A stretch of DNA of 64,000 nucleotides, from NCBI RefSeq assembly GCF_900110925.1, contig NZ_FOFP01000001.1, positions 496,001 to 560,000 of the forward strand, written 5' to 3'. Made by a program: the position numbers and the translations under genes. The notes beneath the pieces were generated by a model. The model saw only the letters and a list, made by a program, of their open reading frames with translations. It was not told the DNA's origin and made no database searches. This stretch comes from Pseudomonas cuatrocienegasensis (GTDB taxonomy: Bacteria > Pseudomonadota > Gammaproteobacteria > Pseudomonadales > Pseudomonadaceae). Positions 41,875-54,731 of the stretch are shown here, in pieces (position 1 is the stretch's first letter; each line of letters opens with the position of its first letter).

Positions 41875-43128
41875 ATGGATGCGTTGCTGATCCTCGGGGG
41901 ATTGTTGCTGATCCTGGCGGGGCTGGTCTGGTTGGTGATGCGTGCCTTCGCCACCAGTTTGTTGTGGGGGTGGGGCAGCCTGATTCCGCCACTGACCCTG
42001 GTCTATGTGGTGCGTCATTGGCGCAATGCGCGTCAGGCTGTTGCTCTGCTCGCGCTGGGGTTCATTCCGTTGATCGTTGGTCTGACCCTGCTGGCCAGTC
42101 ACGATGCGCAGCGTCTGGCCGCAATTCTCAGCTTGCAATGGTTGCAGCCGCAGGCCCAGCAGACGCCAGACCTGGCGATCCAGTTGAGCGGTGAACTACA
42201 CGGGCAACCCTTCATGCCGCAGCAGGGCGAATTGATCGATGGCGTATTGAGCCTGCGCGAGGGCCAGGATTTCTTTGCCAGCCGCGAGGTGATCATTCGC
42301 TTGCCGCGTCAGCCCCAGGAGGGCAGCATCCGCGTGGATGTACTGCCCACCGATAGCGGCACCTTGCCCGAAGTGGAAATCAGCTGGCTTTTGCCCGAGC
42401 AGGAGTTGCCCGAGGCGCGCCGGCTTAGCCATGGCTATACCCTGCATCTGGATCTGCGTGCCGTGGAGCCTAACCGGCTGCAGGGCGATTTTCACCTGGT
42501 CTTGCCGCCCCCATTGCGCACCACCTTGAGTGGGCAGATCGAGGTCTATCGCGACGGTTTACGCTATCAGGATGGGCAGGTCGACCTGCAGGTCGACTCG
42601 ATGGATACCCTGGCCTATGTGGTACGCGATTATCTGCAGCGCCGCTTCACCACGCGTCAGGTACGCCTTGAGCCTTTGCATACGGTCAGCTTGGCTGCCG
42701 ATCCTCTACCGCTTGAGATCTCTGCCGTGATCAATGGTCAGTCACAAGTACTGGCGCTAGCGCTAAGCAAGCGCAACGGCCGTGGCTGGGCAGTGGTTGG
42801 CGACAGCTACCCGGCGTTGCCGGACGTCGAGCAATCCGCAAGCGCTGCCGTTGCAGTTGTGCCGCAAGCGCCCGCGCCCAAGCGGATCGCGCGCCCGGTT
42901 GATCGGCGCTTACGCTTCGACCTCGACGGCCTGCTGCGCCGCCCCGATCACTACCAGAACCTGGCCATGCGCGCGCAAACTGTCCGCGGCGGCCAAGCCG
43001 AGGGCCGCTTCCAGGGTATCGACAGTGAAGGCCGGATTGTTCTACGCCCAGAAAGGGAAGGGCCGGGCGAAGTGAGTTACGCCCTGCGCCCCGAGGAAAT
43101 CAGCCAGTTGGTGCTGCTTGAGCCGTGA
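41875..43128 (+). CDS. hypothetical membrane protein before htpG
   Basis: A 417-residue protein with three hydrophobic helices at the N-terminus (about 3-25, 28-47, 54-75). A long non-membrane part follows with beta-rich, Arg/Gln-rich sequence and no motif I know. A variable Ala/Pro linker (SASAAVAVVPQAPAPKRIAR, about 325-344) leads to a C-terminal domain of about 70 residues that ends EEISQLVLLEP. AAGGACAGGAA precedes the ATG. It may be co-transcribed with the thioesterase pair. I do not recognise the function. Confidence 0.7.
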   Translation: MDALLILGGLLLILAGLVWLVMRAFATSLLWGWGSLIPPLTLVYVVRHWRNARQAVALLALGFIPLIVGLTLLASHDAQRLAAILSLQWLQPQAQQTPDLAIQLSGELHGQPFMPQQGELIDGVLSLREGQDFFASREVIIRLPRQPQEGSIRVDVLPTDSGTLPEVEISWLLPEQELPEARRLSHGYTLHLDLRAVEPNRLQGDFHLVLPPPLRTTLSGQIEVYRDGLRYQDGQVDLQVDSMDTLAYVVRDYLQRRFTTRQVRLEPLHTVSLAADPLPLEISAVINGQSQVLALALSKRNGRGWAVVGDSYPALPDVEQSASAAVAVVPQAPAPKRIARPVDRRLRFDLDGLLRRPDHYQNLAMRAQTVRGGQAEGRFQGIDSEGRIVLRPEREGPGEVSYALRPEEISQLVLLEP

Positions 43129-43222
43129 GTGAAGCCCGCTGGACTTGAAAAATGCTACTCAGCCCCCACCTTGGTGACACCTGCCGCGTTGCGGCTTCGT
43201 CAACAAAGTGGAGTAAGAGAGC

Positions 43223-45121
43223 ATGAGTGTGGAAACTCAAAAAGAAACCCTGGGCTTCCAGACCGAGGTGAAGCAACTGCTGCACCTGATGATCCATTCG
43301 CTGTATTCAAACAAAGAAATCTTTCTGCGTGAGCTGATTTCCAACGCCTCGGATGCCAGCGACAAGCTGCGTTTCGAAGCCCTGGCCAAGCCTGAGCTGC
43401 TCGAAGGCGGTGCCGATCTGAAAATTCGCATCAGCTTCGACAAGGACGCCAAGACCGTCACCCTCGAAGATAATGGCATCGGCATGAGCCGTGAAGACGC
43501 GATTACCCACCTGGGCACCATCGCCAAGTCCGGCACCGCCGACTTCATGAAACACCTGACCGGCGACCAGAAGAAGGACTCGCACCTGATCGGTCAGTTC
43601 GGTGTGGGTTTCTACTCCGCGTTTATCGTTGCCGACCAGGTCGAGGTCTTCAGCCGCCGTGCAGGTAGCCCGGCCAGCGAAGGCGTGCACTGGTCGAGCA
43701 AGGGCGAGGGTGAGTTTGAAGTCGCCACCATCGACAAGCCTGAGCGCGGCACGCGCATCGTTCTGCACCTGAAAGCGGCCGAAGACGAGTTCGCCGATGG
43801 CTGGCGCCTGCGCAACATCATCAAGAAGTACTCCGACCATATCGCCCTGCCGATCGAGTTGCCGAAAGAGCAGCAGGGCGAAGACGCGCCTGCAGAAACC
43901 GAGTGGGAAACCGTCAACCGTGCCAGCGCCCTGTGGACCCGCCCGCGTACCGAGATCAAGGACGAGGAATACCAGGAGTTCTACAAACACATCGGTCATG
44001 ATTTCGAGAACCCGCTGAGCTGGAGCCACAACAAGGTTGAAGGCAAGCTGGAATACAGCTCGCTGCTCTACGTGCCGGCCCGTGCGCCGTTCGACCTGTA
44101 TCAGCGCGAAGCGCCGCGCGGTCTGAAACTCTACGTACAGCGCGTCTTCGTCATGGATCAGGCCGAGTCCTTCCTGCCGCTGTACCTGCGCTTTATCAAA
44201 GGCGTGGTCGACTCCAATGACCTGTCGTTGAACGTTTCTCGCGAAATCCTGCAGAAAGACCCGATTATCGATTCGATGAAATCGGCGCTGACCAAGCGTG
44301 TGCTGGACATGCTGGAGAAACTGGCGAAGAACGAACCCGAGCAGTACAAGGGCTTCTGGAAGAACTTCGGCCAGGTGCTCAAGGAAGGTCCGGCGGAAGA
44401 TTTCGCCAACAAGGAGAAGATCGCCGGTCTGCTGCGTTTCGCTTCCACGCGTACTGAAGACGGCGAGCAAAGCGTCGGTCTGGGCGAGTACGTCGCGCGC
44501 ATGAGCGAAGGCCAGGACAAGGTTTACTACCTCACTGGCGAGTCCTTCGCCCAGGTCAAGAACAGCCCGCACCTGGAGGTCTTCCGCAAGAAAGGCATCG
44601 AAGTGCTGCTGCTCACCGACCGCATCGACGAGTGGCTGATGAGCTACCTGACCGAGTTCGATGGCAAGCAGTTCGTCGACGTGGCCCGTGGCGATCTGGA
44701 CCTCGGCAAGCTGGATTCGGAAGAAGACAAGAAGGCTCAGGAAGAAGTCGCCAAGGCTAAAGAAGGCCTGGTCGAGCGCCTGAAAGGTGCACTGGGTGAA
44801 CAGGTTGCCGAGGTGCGGGTGTCTCATCGCCTGACCGACTCGCCGGCCATCCTGGCCATCGGCGAACAGGACCTTGGTTTGCAGATGCGCCAGATCCTCG
44901 AAGCCAGCGGGCAGAAGGTGCCGGATAGCAAGCCGATCTTTGAGTTCAACCCTAGCCACCCGTTGATCGAGAAGCTGGATGCAGAGCCAGACGAAGACCG
45001 TTTCGCCGACCTCAGCCACATCCTCTTCGATCAAGCCGCCCTGGCTGCCGGCGATAGCCTGAGAGATCCGGCTGCCTACGTGCAGCGCCTGAACAAGCTG
45101 TTGGTGGAACTCTCCGCCTAA
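43223..45121 (+). CDS. htpG: molecular chaperone HtpG (Hsp90)
   Basis: A 632-residue bacterial Hsp90. The N-terminal GHKL ATPase has [28 protein letters not shown] and [13 protein letters not shown]. The middle domain includes the catalytic Arg region [14 protein letters not shown] (about 335-350). The C-terminal dimer domain is complete. Length and motif order are standard. There is no heat-shock sigma-32 promoter I can clearly point to in the 94 bases upstream. A strong terminator follows. Confidence 0.97.
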   Translation: MSVETQKETLGFQTEVKQLLHLMIHSLYSNKEIFLRELISNASDASDKLRFEALAKPELLEGGADLKIRISFDKDAKTVTLEDNGIGMSREDAITHLGTIAKSGTADFMKHLTGDQKKDSHLIGQFGVGFYSAFIVADQVEVFSRRAGSPASEGVHWSSKGEGEFEVATIDKPERGTRIVLHLKAAEDEFADGWRLRNIIKKYSDHIALPIELPKEQQGEDAPAETEWETVNRASALWTRPRTEIKDEEYQEFYKHIGHDFENPLSWSHNKVEGKLEYSSLLYVPARAPFDLYQREAPRGLKLYVQRVFVMDQAESFLPLYLRFIKGVVDSNDLSLNVSREILQKDPIIDSMKSALTKRVLDMLEKLAKNEPEQYKGFWKNFGQVLKEGPAEDFANKEKIAGLLRFASTRTEDGEQSVGLGEYVARMSEGQDKVYYLTGESFAQVKNSPHLEVFRKKGIEVLLLTDRIDEWLMSYLTEFDGKQFVDVARGDLDLGKLDSEEDKKAQEEVAKAKEGLVERLKGALGEQVAEVRVSHRLTDSPAILAIGEQDLGLQMRQILEASGQKVPDSKPIFEFNPSHPLIEKLDAEPDEDRFADLSHILFDQAALAAGDSLRDPAAYVQRLNKLLVELSA

Positions 45122-45134
45122 GCCCCGTTGGTCG

Positions 45135-45160
45135 AAAAGCCCGCTTCGGCGGGCTTTTTT
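45135..45160 (+). terminator. terminator of htpG
   Basis: aaaagcccgc-TTCG-gcgggc followed by T6. A classic, strong hairpin 13 bases after the htpG stop. Confidence 0.93.
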
Positions 45161-45268
45161 GTGCGGCATCAGGCCTTGGCCTTGATTGACAAGCCCGCAC
45201 CACTCGTTTGAGATGGTGGCATTTCGCTAGGGCATGGACCATGCCAGTGCAGTCCTGCTTGGGGTGGT

Positions 45269-48960
<3,692 letters not shown>

Positions 48961-48964
<4 letters not shown>

Positions 48965-49959
48965 TGACTTCCACCGACACCCGACCGCAGCTGTTGCTGG
49001 TCGATGACGAGGCGACCAACCTGCAGGTGCTGCGTCATATTCTGCAGGACGACTACCGTCTGTTGTTCGCCAAGGATGGGCAGAAAGCTCTGGAAATGGC
49101 TGCCCGTGAGCAGCCCGAGCTGATCCTGCTGGACGTTATGATGCCTGGCATGACCGGTTACGAGGTGTGCGCCCGGATCAAGGCCGAACCTGCCTTGCAG
49201 GATATTCCGGTGATTTTTGTCACGGCCCTTGCTGATATCGACGATGAGGCGCGCGGTTTTGAGGTGGGCGCGGTGGATTACATCACCAAACCGGTCAGCC
49301 CTGCGATCGTCCGGGCGCGGGTACGTACGCACCTGTCGCTGGTGCGCCTGGACGAGCTCAAGCGTACGCGCCTGCAGATTGTCCAGCGTCTGGGTATGGC
49401 GGCCGAGTACAAGGACAACGAGACGGGCCTGCATGTGATCCGCATGAGCCACTTTGCCCGGGTACTGGCGCGGGCGGCAGGCTTTAGCGAGGCCGCTGCC
49501 GATGAACTGCTGAATGCCGCGCCCATGCATGATGTCGGCAAGATCGGTATCCCCGACGCGGTGTTGCGCAAGCCCGGCAAGCTCGACAGTGAGGAGTGGA
49601 CGATCATGCGTGGGCATGTCGAGATAGGTGCGCGGATCATCGGTGAACACGCCAGCGGCCTGCTCAAGACAGCCCAGATCATTGCCTTGACGCACCATGA
49701 AAAGTGGGATGGCAGTGGTTACCCCAATGGGCTGCGCGGGGAGGCGATTCCCATCGAGGGGCGTATCGTGGCGATTGCCGATGTGTTCGATGCGCTGACC
49801 AGCGTGCGCCCCTACAAGGCGGCCTGGTCGATCGAGGATGCAGTGGCCTTGTTGCGCGAAGAAAGCGGCCGGCATTTTGATCCGCAACTGGTTGAGCTGT
49901 TTATCGAGCAGTTGCCGGCCATTCTCGAGATCAAGGCGCGCTGGGCCGAGCACGCTTGA
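48961..49959 (+). CDS. HD-GYP response regulator (c-di-GMP phosphodiesterase type)
   Basis: A 332-residue regulator. The receiver (about 8-125) has LLLVDDEATN, the acceptor Asp in LILLDVMMPGM and the Lys in DYITKPVSP. The HD-GYP domain (about 150-325) keeps HDVGKIGIPD, the second His block THHEKWDGSGYPNGLRG (GYP intact) and IVAIADVFDALTS. Hydrolysis of c-di-GMP is therefore plausible. The first ATG overlaps the kinase stop (ATGA); the second ATG follows directly. Coupling implies it receives phosphate from the MHYT kinase. Confidence 0.93.
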
Positions 49960-50063
49960 GTCGTATGACATCTTTGGTTGAAAAAGGGCAGGGCGCCGAC
50001 CTTGGTGTTAGCGGTGTGACGGTCTATGGTTGACGTTCACCTTCGCTTCCAAGGAACGCACCC

Positions 50064-50849
50064 ATGCAGAAGAAGACCCTGTTGCCGCTGCTCTGCGCCG
50101 GCATGATCGGCCTGGCCGAGGCGGCCGTGGTGGTTAAACCGGTCCCTTACGAGATCGACGGCGAGGCCTTCGAGGGCCTGTTGGTTTACGACGACGCGGT
50201 CACTGAGCCGCGCCCAGGCCTGGTCATGGTGCCCAATTGGTTGGGCGTCACTGACAAATCGGCAGAGAAAGCGGCACGGGCTGCAAGCGATAAGTACGTG
50301 GTCTTCATGGCCGACCTGTACGGCAAGGCTGTGCGCCCTAGCAACCCCGATGAGGCGCGCGCTGCAGCCACAGCAGTGCGCGGTGACCGGCCCTTGATGC
50401 GCAAGCGTACGCAGGCAGCGGTTGATGTGTTCAAGGCGCAAGGCGCGTCGTTGCTCAATGCCAGTCAGATGGCGGCCATTGGCTTCTGCTTTGGCGGTGG
50501 CGCGGTCCTTGAACTGGCTCGCTCAGGTGCTGACCTCAAGGCCTTCGTCGCATTCCACGGCAACCTGGACACCCCCAACCCGGCAGACGCCTCTAATATC
50601 AAAGCACCGGTTCTGGTACTGCATGGTGCCGATGACCCGGCTGTGCCGCAGACTCAGGTCGACGGTTTCGTGGCAGAGATGAAGGCGGCCAAGGTCGATT
50701 GGCAACTGGTGAGTTATGGCGGTGCAGTGCACTCGTTCACGGACCCCTATGCCAAGGTGCCGGGACGCAATGAGTACCATCCAGTGGTGGCCAAGCGCTC
50801 ATTCGAAGCCATGAATGCGTTGCTCGACGAAGTTTTTCAAGCGCCTTAA
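50064..50849 (+). CDS. secreted dienelactone hydrolase family protein
   Basis: A 261-residue alpha/beta hydrolase with a signal peptide (MQKKTLLPLLCAGMIGLAEA). The nucleophile is Cys in GFCFGGGAVLEL, the acid Asp in LHGADDPAVPQ and the base His in YGGAVHSFTDPYAK. This is the full dienelactone-hydrolase triad. The exported location makes the usual cytosolic dienelactone substrate unlikely. AAGGAACGCACCC precedes the ATG. It is the gene after htpG and the kinase pair in this strain; no operon partner. Confidence 0.87.
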   Translation: MQKKTLLPLLCAGMIGLAEAAVVVKPVPYEIDGEAFEGLLVYDDAVTEPRPGLVMVPNWLGVTDKSAEKAARAASDKYVVFMADLYGKAVRPSNPDEARAAATAVRGDRPLMRKRTQAAVDVFKAQGASLLNASQMAAIGFCFGGGAVLELARSGADLKAFVAFHGNLDTPNPADASNIKAPVLVLHGADDPAVPQTQVDGFVAEMKAAKVDWQLVSYGGAVHSFTDPYAKVPGRNEYHPVVAKRSFEAMNALLDEVFQAP

Positions 50850-50935
50850 ACAACCAAGGGGTATGCCAGCAAGGCATGCCCCATGAGTGTTACAGGTTCG
50901 CGTTGGCGGACCGGAGTAACTCGATACACGCGATG

Positions 50936-50976
50936 ACGCCCTGGGTGTTCAACGCCTGCTGAGCCCCAGGGCGTTT
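50936..50976. terminator. inverted repeat between convergent genes
   Basis: acgccctggg (50936-50945) and cccagggcgt (50965-50974) with a 19-base loop, then TTT on the plus strand. It is five bases from the DUF4394 stop. A likely shared terminator, weaker than others here. Confidence 0.5.
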
Positions 50977-50981
50977 CAGGT

Positions 50982-51770
50982 TTACTGCGGCAGTACGGCG
51001 ATATCGATGATGCCCTCAGGCAGCTCGGTCACATCGCCGAGCGTGGTCGGCTTGCCACTGGCCAGGTCGATGGTATGCAGTGTCTTGCCGGTCAGCAGGT
51101 AAGCGGTGTTACCGCCTTTACCGTCGCTGACGATGTCGAACGCTGTTGCGCTCAGGCCCTTGGCAATCGCGCCCACTTCCTGCTGTACACCATCATTCGG
51201 TGGGTTCTGCAACATCAGGCTGCCAGTCGCCAGGTCAACGTTGTACAGCGCAGTGGCCTTGGTACCCGCGTACGAGTTGCTGTAGGCACCCGCCATAACC
51301 TTGGCAGTCTTACCTGCGTAAGGGCCATCTGTGGCGTAGGCGACCTTGCCATCTACTGCCACTTCACCGGTCTCTACATTGACGCGAAAGCTGGTGCCGT
51401 CTGGGCCGAGCAGGCGCAGACGGTCTGCAACCGGGTTGAAGTCGACTACGGCCTGGCCAGCGCCCGGCAGGCTGTTATTCAGTTTGGCTGCCATCTTCGC
51501 GGCGCCACTGGCGAGATCCAGGGTGTACAGCTGGTTGTCGCTGCCCAGAGCATAAAGCTGACCATTGACCGGGCGGATGTCGAAACCACGCAGTGCCACG
51601 GGGCTTTGTGCAGCCATTTTGCCAGTGACTTTCAGGCTGCTGCTGTCGATCTTGAACAGCTGCCCATCGCTACCCAGGGCGAGCAGGGGCGCGGCGTTGA
51701 CCGAGCCGGCTGCCAAGCTCAGGGCAACGGTGGAAAGGGTCAGGGTCAGGCGTGCGTTGAACCGGTTCAT
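50982..51770 (-). CDS. DUF4394 secreted protein
   Basis: A 262-residue exported protein with signal peptide ending LSLAAGSVNA. The mature chain is a run of about six similar beta-propeller-like units, with recurrent LLALGSDGQLFKID, LYALGSDNQLYTLD and ALYNVDLATGSL. It ends LPEGIIDIAVLPQ. DUF4394 proteins have no known function. The start at 51770 is chosen because GAGAGG lies six bases upstream. It has its own ECF-type promoter (51857-51882) matching the one before the sigma gene, so the protein is probably the target of that sigma factor. Confidence 0.85.
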   Translation of the reverse strand: MNRFNARLTLTLSTVALSLAAGSVNAAPLLALGSDGQLFKIDSSSLKVTGKMAAQSPVALRGFDIRPVNGQLYALGSDNQLYTLDLASGAAKMAAKLNNSLPGAGQAVVDFNPVADRLRLLGPDGTSFRVNVETGEVAVDGKVAYATDGPYAGKTAKVMAGAYSNSYAGTKATALYNVDLATGSLMLQNPPNDGVQQEVGAIAKGLSATAFDIVSDGKGGNTAYLLTGKTLHTIDLASGKPTTLGDVTELPEGIIDIAVLPQ

Positions 51771-51856
51771 AAGCATCCTCTCATGGAACATTTCAGCATC
51801 AGGCGGTAGTCCAACAAGGAACTCACCGCGGGTGCCTCGACGAAACACCTGATAGC

Positions 51857-51882
51857 TATACCCGGCAGTCGGGCGTTGGATG
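51857..51882 (-). promoter_or_regulatory. candidate ECF promoter of the DUF4394 gene
   Basis: On the minus strand CATCCA-N12-CGGGTATA. The same two hexamer-type boxes lie upstream of the ECF sigma gene at 53259-53285. The -10 is 87 bases from the DUF4394 ATG. Confidence 0.68.
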
Positions 51883-51925
51883 TCGGCAGGATAAATTTTT
51901 TTACTGAAGAGGCTTTGCCGATTAA

Positions 51926-51950
51926 GGGCGGCGCCATTGCGGCGCCGCCC
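51926..51950 (-). terminator. hairpin after the anti-sigma gene
   Basis: gggcggcgcc-ATTGC-ggcgccgccc, a perfect 10-bp stem seven bases past the anti-sigma stop, without a strong T-run. It separates the sigma/anti-sigma transcript from the DUF4394 gene. Confidence 0.6.
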
Positions 51951-51956
51951 AGGGTG

Positions 51957-52664
51957 TCAGTTAACGGAGGCGACCACCGCGCGGCCGATGTAGAGCACCT
52001 TGCCGGTCGGGCGACTGGATGGTGAGCCGCCGGCAGGCTCCAGGGTCAGTTCAAACAGCTGTCCCGGTTGGACCTCGCCGATCTGCTCGGCGCTGATCAC
52101 AGTCGGCTTGCCCGGCTCGATAAGGCCAAGCGAGCGCGGGCCAATGGCCGGGTCGACCAGTGTCCAGAACTGCACGGAGCGGTCCGCTGGAATTTCATCC
52201 TGCATCAGCGGTTCCAGACGCAACGCGCCGTCTCCTGCGATATGCACCACCCATCCCGGCTGCGCTGTTTCACCTGGGGGTTGCAGGACCACGGTATAGC
52301 CCGTGGCCGTCTCGCCCTGCCAGAGGCCAGGGGCCAGCGCGGCGACCAACGCCATCGCCAGGGCCGCACTGGTCAGGCGCCAGGTGAGCAAATTGTTCCA
52401 CCATTGACCCCAGGCGCTATGGTCGGGTGTGCGCGCAATACCCAGGCTGGCCTGGATTCGCGGCCACAATTGGGCGGAGGGCGCTTGCGCCGGTAGCTGG
52501 TCGGTCAGCTCGAGCAGGTGACGCTCCCAGTCCAGGGCCATGCGGGCGGCCTCTTCATCCTGCTCGATCAGGGCGCGGACCTCGGCGGCTTGCTCATCAT
52601 CAAGCAAACCGAGTACGTACTCGCCGATCAGGGCACGGCGTTCGGCAGGTTGTTGCGCGATCAT
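51957..52664 (-). CDS. RskA-type transmembrane anti-sigma factor
   Basis: A 235-residue protein. The N-terminal cytosolic anti-sigma domain (about 1-75) opens with RRALIGEYVLGLLDDEQAAE. A single helix (about 97-118, RLTSAALAMALVAALAPGLW) and a periplasmic RskA domain follow, with GWVVHIAGDGAL and FELTLEPAGG. It would hold the ECF sigma factor at the membrane until a signal releases it. The start ATG at 52664 overlaps the sigma stop (ATGA); a GTG four codons upstream is less likely. Confidence 0.88.
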   Translation of the reverse strand: MIAQQPAERRALIGEYVLGLLDDEQAAEVRALIEQDEEAARMALDWERHLLELTDQLPAQAPSAQLWPRIQASLGIARTPDHSAWGQWWNNLLTWRLTSAALAMALVAALAPGLWQGETATGYTVVLQPPGETAQPGWVVHIAGDGALRLEPLMQDEIPADRSVQFWTLVDPAIGPRSLGLIEPGKPTVISAEQIGEVQPGQLFELTLEPAGGSPSSRPTGKVLYIGRAVVASVN

Positions 52665-53209
52665 GGGTGCAAACACTCCTGCAATGCGCGCAGGCCAGCG
52701 CGGATGCGACCTTTGATGGTGCCCAGCGGGGTGGCAAGTCGCGCGGCTATCTGGTCATGGGTCAGGCCACGATAAAACGCCAGCAGAATAGGGTGGCGGC
52801 GATTACGCTCGATGCCTTGCAGGCAGCGCCGCAGCTGGCGCTGCTCGGATTGTTGTTCGAGCAGATCGGCCGCCTGGAGGCTGTCGTCCGCGGCGCGTTC
52901 GATAAAGTCGTCGTCCAGCTCCACGGTGCGGCCACGGCTGCGCAGTTGGTTGAGGGCGCGGTAGCGCAGGATGCTGTGAATCCAGGCGCGGCCACTGCCC
53001 AGTGTGCGCTGGAAGCGCGCGGCATTGCGCCAGATCAGCACGAAGGCGTCGTGGACACAATCTTCTGCCTGATCGCGTCGCCCGAGTAGGGTAATCGCTA
53101 GTCCCAGCATCTGCCCGGCCTCCTGGTTGTATAGCGCCTGGAAGGCGCGCTCGTCACGGCGTGCGCAGGCTTCCAAGGTGGTTTCGTAATCGAACGTCGT
53201 GTCCGCCAT
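52661..53209 (-). CDS. ECF RNA polymerase sigma factor (SigK-like)
   Basis: A 182-residue sigma-70 family factor with region 2 (about 22-90; EDCVHDAFVLIWRNAARF binds the -10) and region 4 (about 125-178; LTHDQIAARLATPLGTIKGRIRAGL binds the -35). It lacks regions 1.1 and 3, as ECF factors do. It is translationally coupled to the RskA-type anti-sigma gene. Its own upstream motif is shared with the DUF4394 gene, so it probably controls itself. Confidence 0.9.
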   Translation of the reverse strand: MADTTFDYETTLEACARRDERAFQALYNQEAGQMLGLAITLLGRRDQAEDCVHDAFVLIWRNAARFQRTLGSGRAWIHSILRYRALNQLRSRGRTVELDDDFIERAADDSLQAADLLEQQSEQRQLRRCLQGIERNRRHPILLAFYRGLTHDQIAARLATPLGTIKGRIRAGLRALQECLHP

Positions 53210-53258
53210 GCCGCTTTCCTGTTGGCTTCAAACTCGGTGAAGTCGTGTGGGCAGAGGT

Positions 53259-53285
53259 TATACCCGAGCGGAGGCCGTCTGGATG
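53259..53285 (-). promoter_or_regulatory. candidate autoregulated ECF promoter of the sigma gene
   Basis: On the minus strand CATCCA-N13-CGGGTATA, 50 bases before the sigma ATG. It matches the site before the DUF4394 gene apart from one spacer base. Confidence 0.68.
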
Positions 53286-53307
53286 CCTGCCGTCGAACTA
53301 TTTAGGG

Positions 53308-54168
53308 TCAGCCAGGCATCTCGATACGCCGCGTTTCCCCTGGTACTTCGGGCCAGTCGCCGGCGGCCCAGCGGGTGCGTGCACGGTCGATCAGGGCGGG
53401 GTCGCTGGCGACAAAGTTCCAGTTTATCCGCCGCGGCCCAAGCGGTGTGCCGCCGATAAGTACCAGGTGGGTTTCGCTGCACGCCTCCAGCAGTACCTCG
53501 CGCTCCGCTGGTAACACGGCGAGCTGGCCAGGCGGGACGGGCTGGCCATCGACTTGCAGCTCGCCTGAAATGACGTACAGGGCGCGCTCAGGGTGTTCGG
53601 TCGGCACCAGTAGATGGGCGGCGGTCGCCAGACGGATCTCGGCGTACAGGGTCGGCGAACGCACCGCTACGGGCGACTGCAAACAGAAACCGTTGCCTGC
53701 GATCAGGCGAATGTGCACCCCCAGGGCATCGGACTCGGGCAGGCTGTGTGCCGGGTGGTGGCTATAACTGGCCGGTCCCTGCTCATCCTCCACGGGTAGC
53801 GCCAGCCAGACTTGCAGGCCATGCAGCCGTGACCCCTCGGCTCGCGACGCTGGTGGAGTGCGCTCGACATGGGCGACTGCGGCGCCGGCACACATCCAGC
53901 TGACATCGCCCGCTTCGACCCGTTGGTCCGAGCCCAGGCTATCGCGGTGCTGCAGCTCACCGCTGAACAAATAGGTCAGGGTCGCCAGGCCGATATGCGG
54001 GTGCGCGGCAATATCCAGCCCATCGTTCGGCGGGTAGTGGTGTTCGAGCATGTGATCGAAAAACACGAACGGCCCTACGCTGCGACAGCGCGCCGAAGGC
54101 AGTGGACGGCGGATCGGTTGCCCGAGCAGGTCTTCGGTACGCGCCTGCACCAGCAGCAGATCACTCAT
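53308..54168 (-). CDS. pirin family protein
   Basis: A 286-residue bicupin. The N-terminal pirin domain has the metal-binding His set in GPFVFFDHMLEHHYPP, DIAAHPHIGLATLTYLFSGE and HRDSLGSDQ, with the Glu of HVERTP. The C-terminal cupin (about 175-270) has YVISGELQVDGQP. Pirins are non-heme iron proteins; some act as quercetin dioxygenases. The substrate is unknown. The start MSDLLLVQARTEDL (54168) overlaps the OsmC stop by four bases (ATGA), so the two are co-translated. Confidence 0.88.
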   Translation of the reverse strand: MSDLLLVQARTEDLLGQPIRRPLPSARCRSVGPFVFFDHMLEHHYPPNDGLDIAAHPHIGLATLTYLFSGELQHRDSLGSDQRVEAGDVSWMCAGAAVAHVERTPPASRAEGSRLHGLQVWLALPVEDEQGPASYSHHPAHSLPESDALGVHIRLIAGNGFCLQSPVAVRSPTLYAEIRLATAAHLLVPTEHPERALYVISGELQVDGQPVPPGQLAVLPAEREVLLEACSETHLVLIGGTPLGPRRINWNFVASDPALIDRARTRWAAGDWPEVPGETRRIEMPG

Positions 54169-54569
54169 GCTTGCACCGTGGCCAGTTGGGTGTTGATCTG
54201 GATGTCGGCCTTGGTCATCAGGTTGTGGATCGGGCATTTATCGGCGATCCGCAATAATGCCTGGCGCTGCGCCTCATCCAGGGGGCCGTGCAAGGTCAGG
54301 CTGACATCCAGGCGGTAGGTGCCTTGCCGCTCCTGTTGCGTGTCGCGCTGCACATCGACGTCCACATGCTCCAGCGGCAGGCCTTTCTGTTGTGCATAAA
54401 GCGCAAGAGTAAGGGCTTTGCAGGCGCCCAGGGCGGTATCAAAAAAGTCATGGGGATCGGGCGCTACAGACTCGCTGCTGCCTTGAGCCGTAGGCATGTC
54501 GCAGCGCAGCTGGTGTGGCCCGATGTCGATGCGGTGTACGAAGCCGCTTTCATGGCGGATGCTGATCAT
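54165..54569 (-). CDS. OsmC-family protein (YhfA-like)
   Basis: A 134-residue OsmC/Ohr-fold protein. The family residues are Arg/Glu in the first half and two Cys: FDTALGACKALTLALYAQ and RIADKCPIHNL (Cys-Pro). This spacing is that of OsmC-like thiol peroxidases, though this subgroup is less well studied. It reads ahead of the pirin gene. The pair may respond to oxidative or redox stress. No clear promoter motif was identified. Confidence 0.87.
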   Translation of the reverse strand: MISIRHESGFVHRIDIGPHQLRCDMPTAQGSSESVAPDPHDFFDTALGACKALTLALYAQQKGLPLEHVDVDVQRDTQQERQGTYRLDVSLTLHGPLDEAQRQALLRIADKCPIHNLMTKADIQINTQLATVQA

Positions 54570-54731
54570 GGCATTACCTTAGCGGGTGGTGTCGGTCAGC
54601 AGCCTAGCCTATGACATGCTCGCGCTGCCAGGCCGATTGGCACTGGCGCCGGCAGGGCGCACCAAAAACGCTCGAACTCGTTTGGCGACGAGCGGTCTAT
54701 GCTGCTCATTCGTTCTCTTGGAGTAGTGCCT

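Noticed and set aside
43307..45169. 620-codon minus-strand frame opposite htpG
   Set aside because: Antisense shadow of HtpG; no ribosome site or motif.
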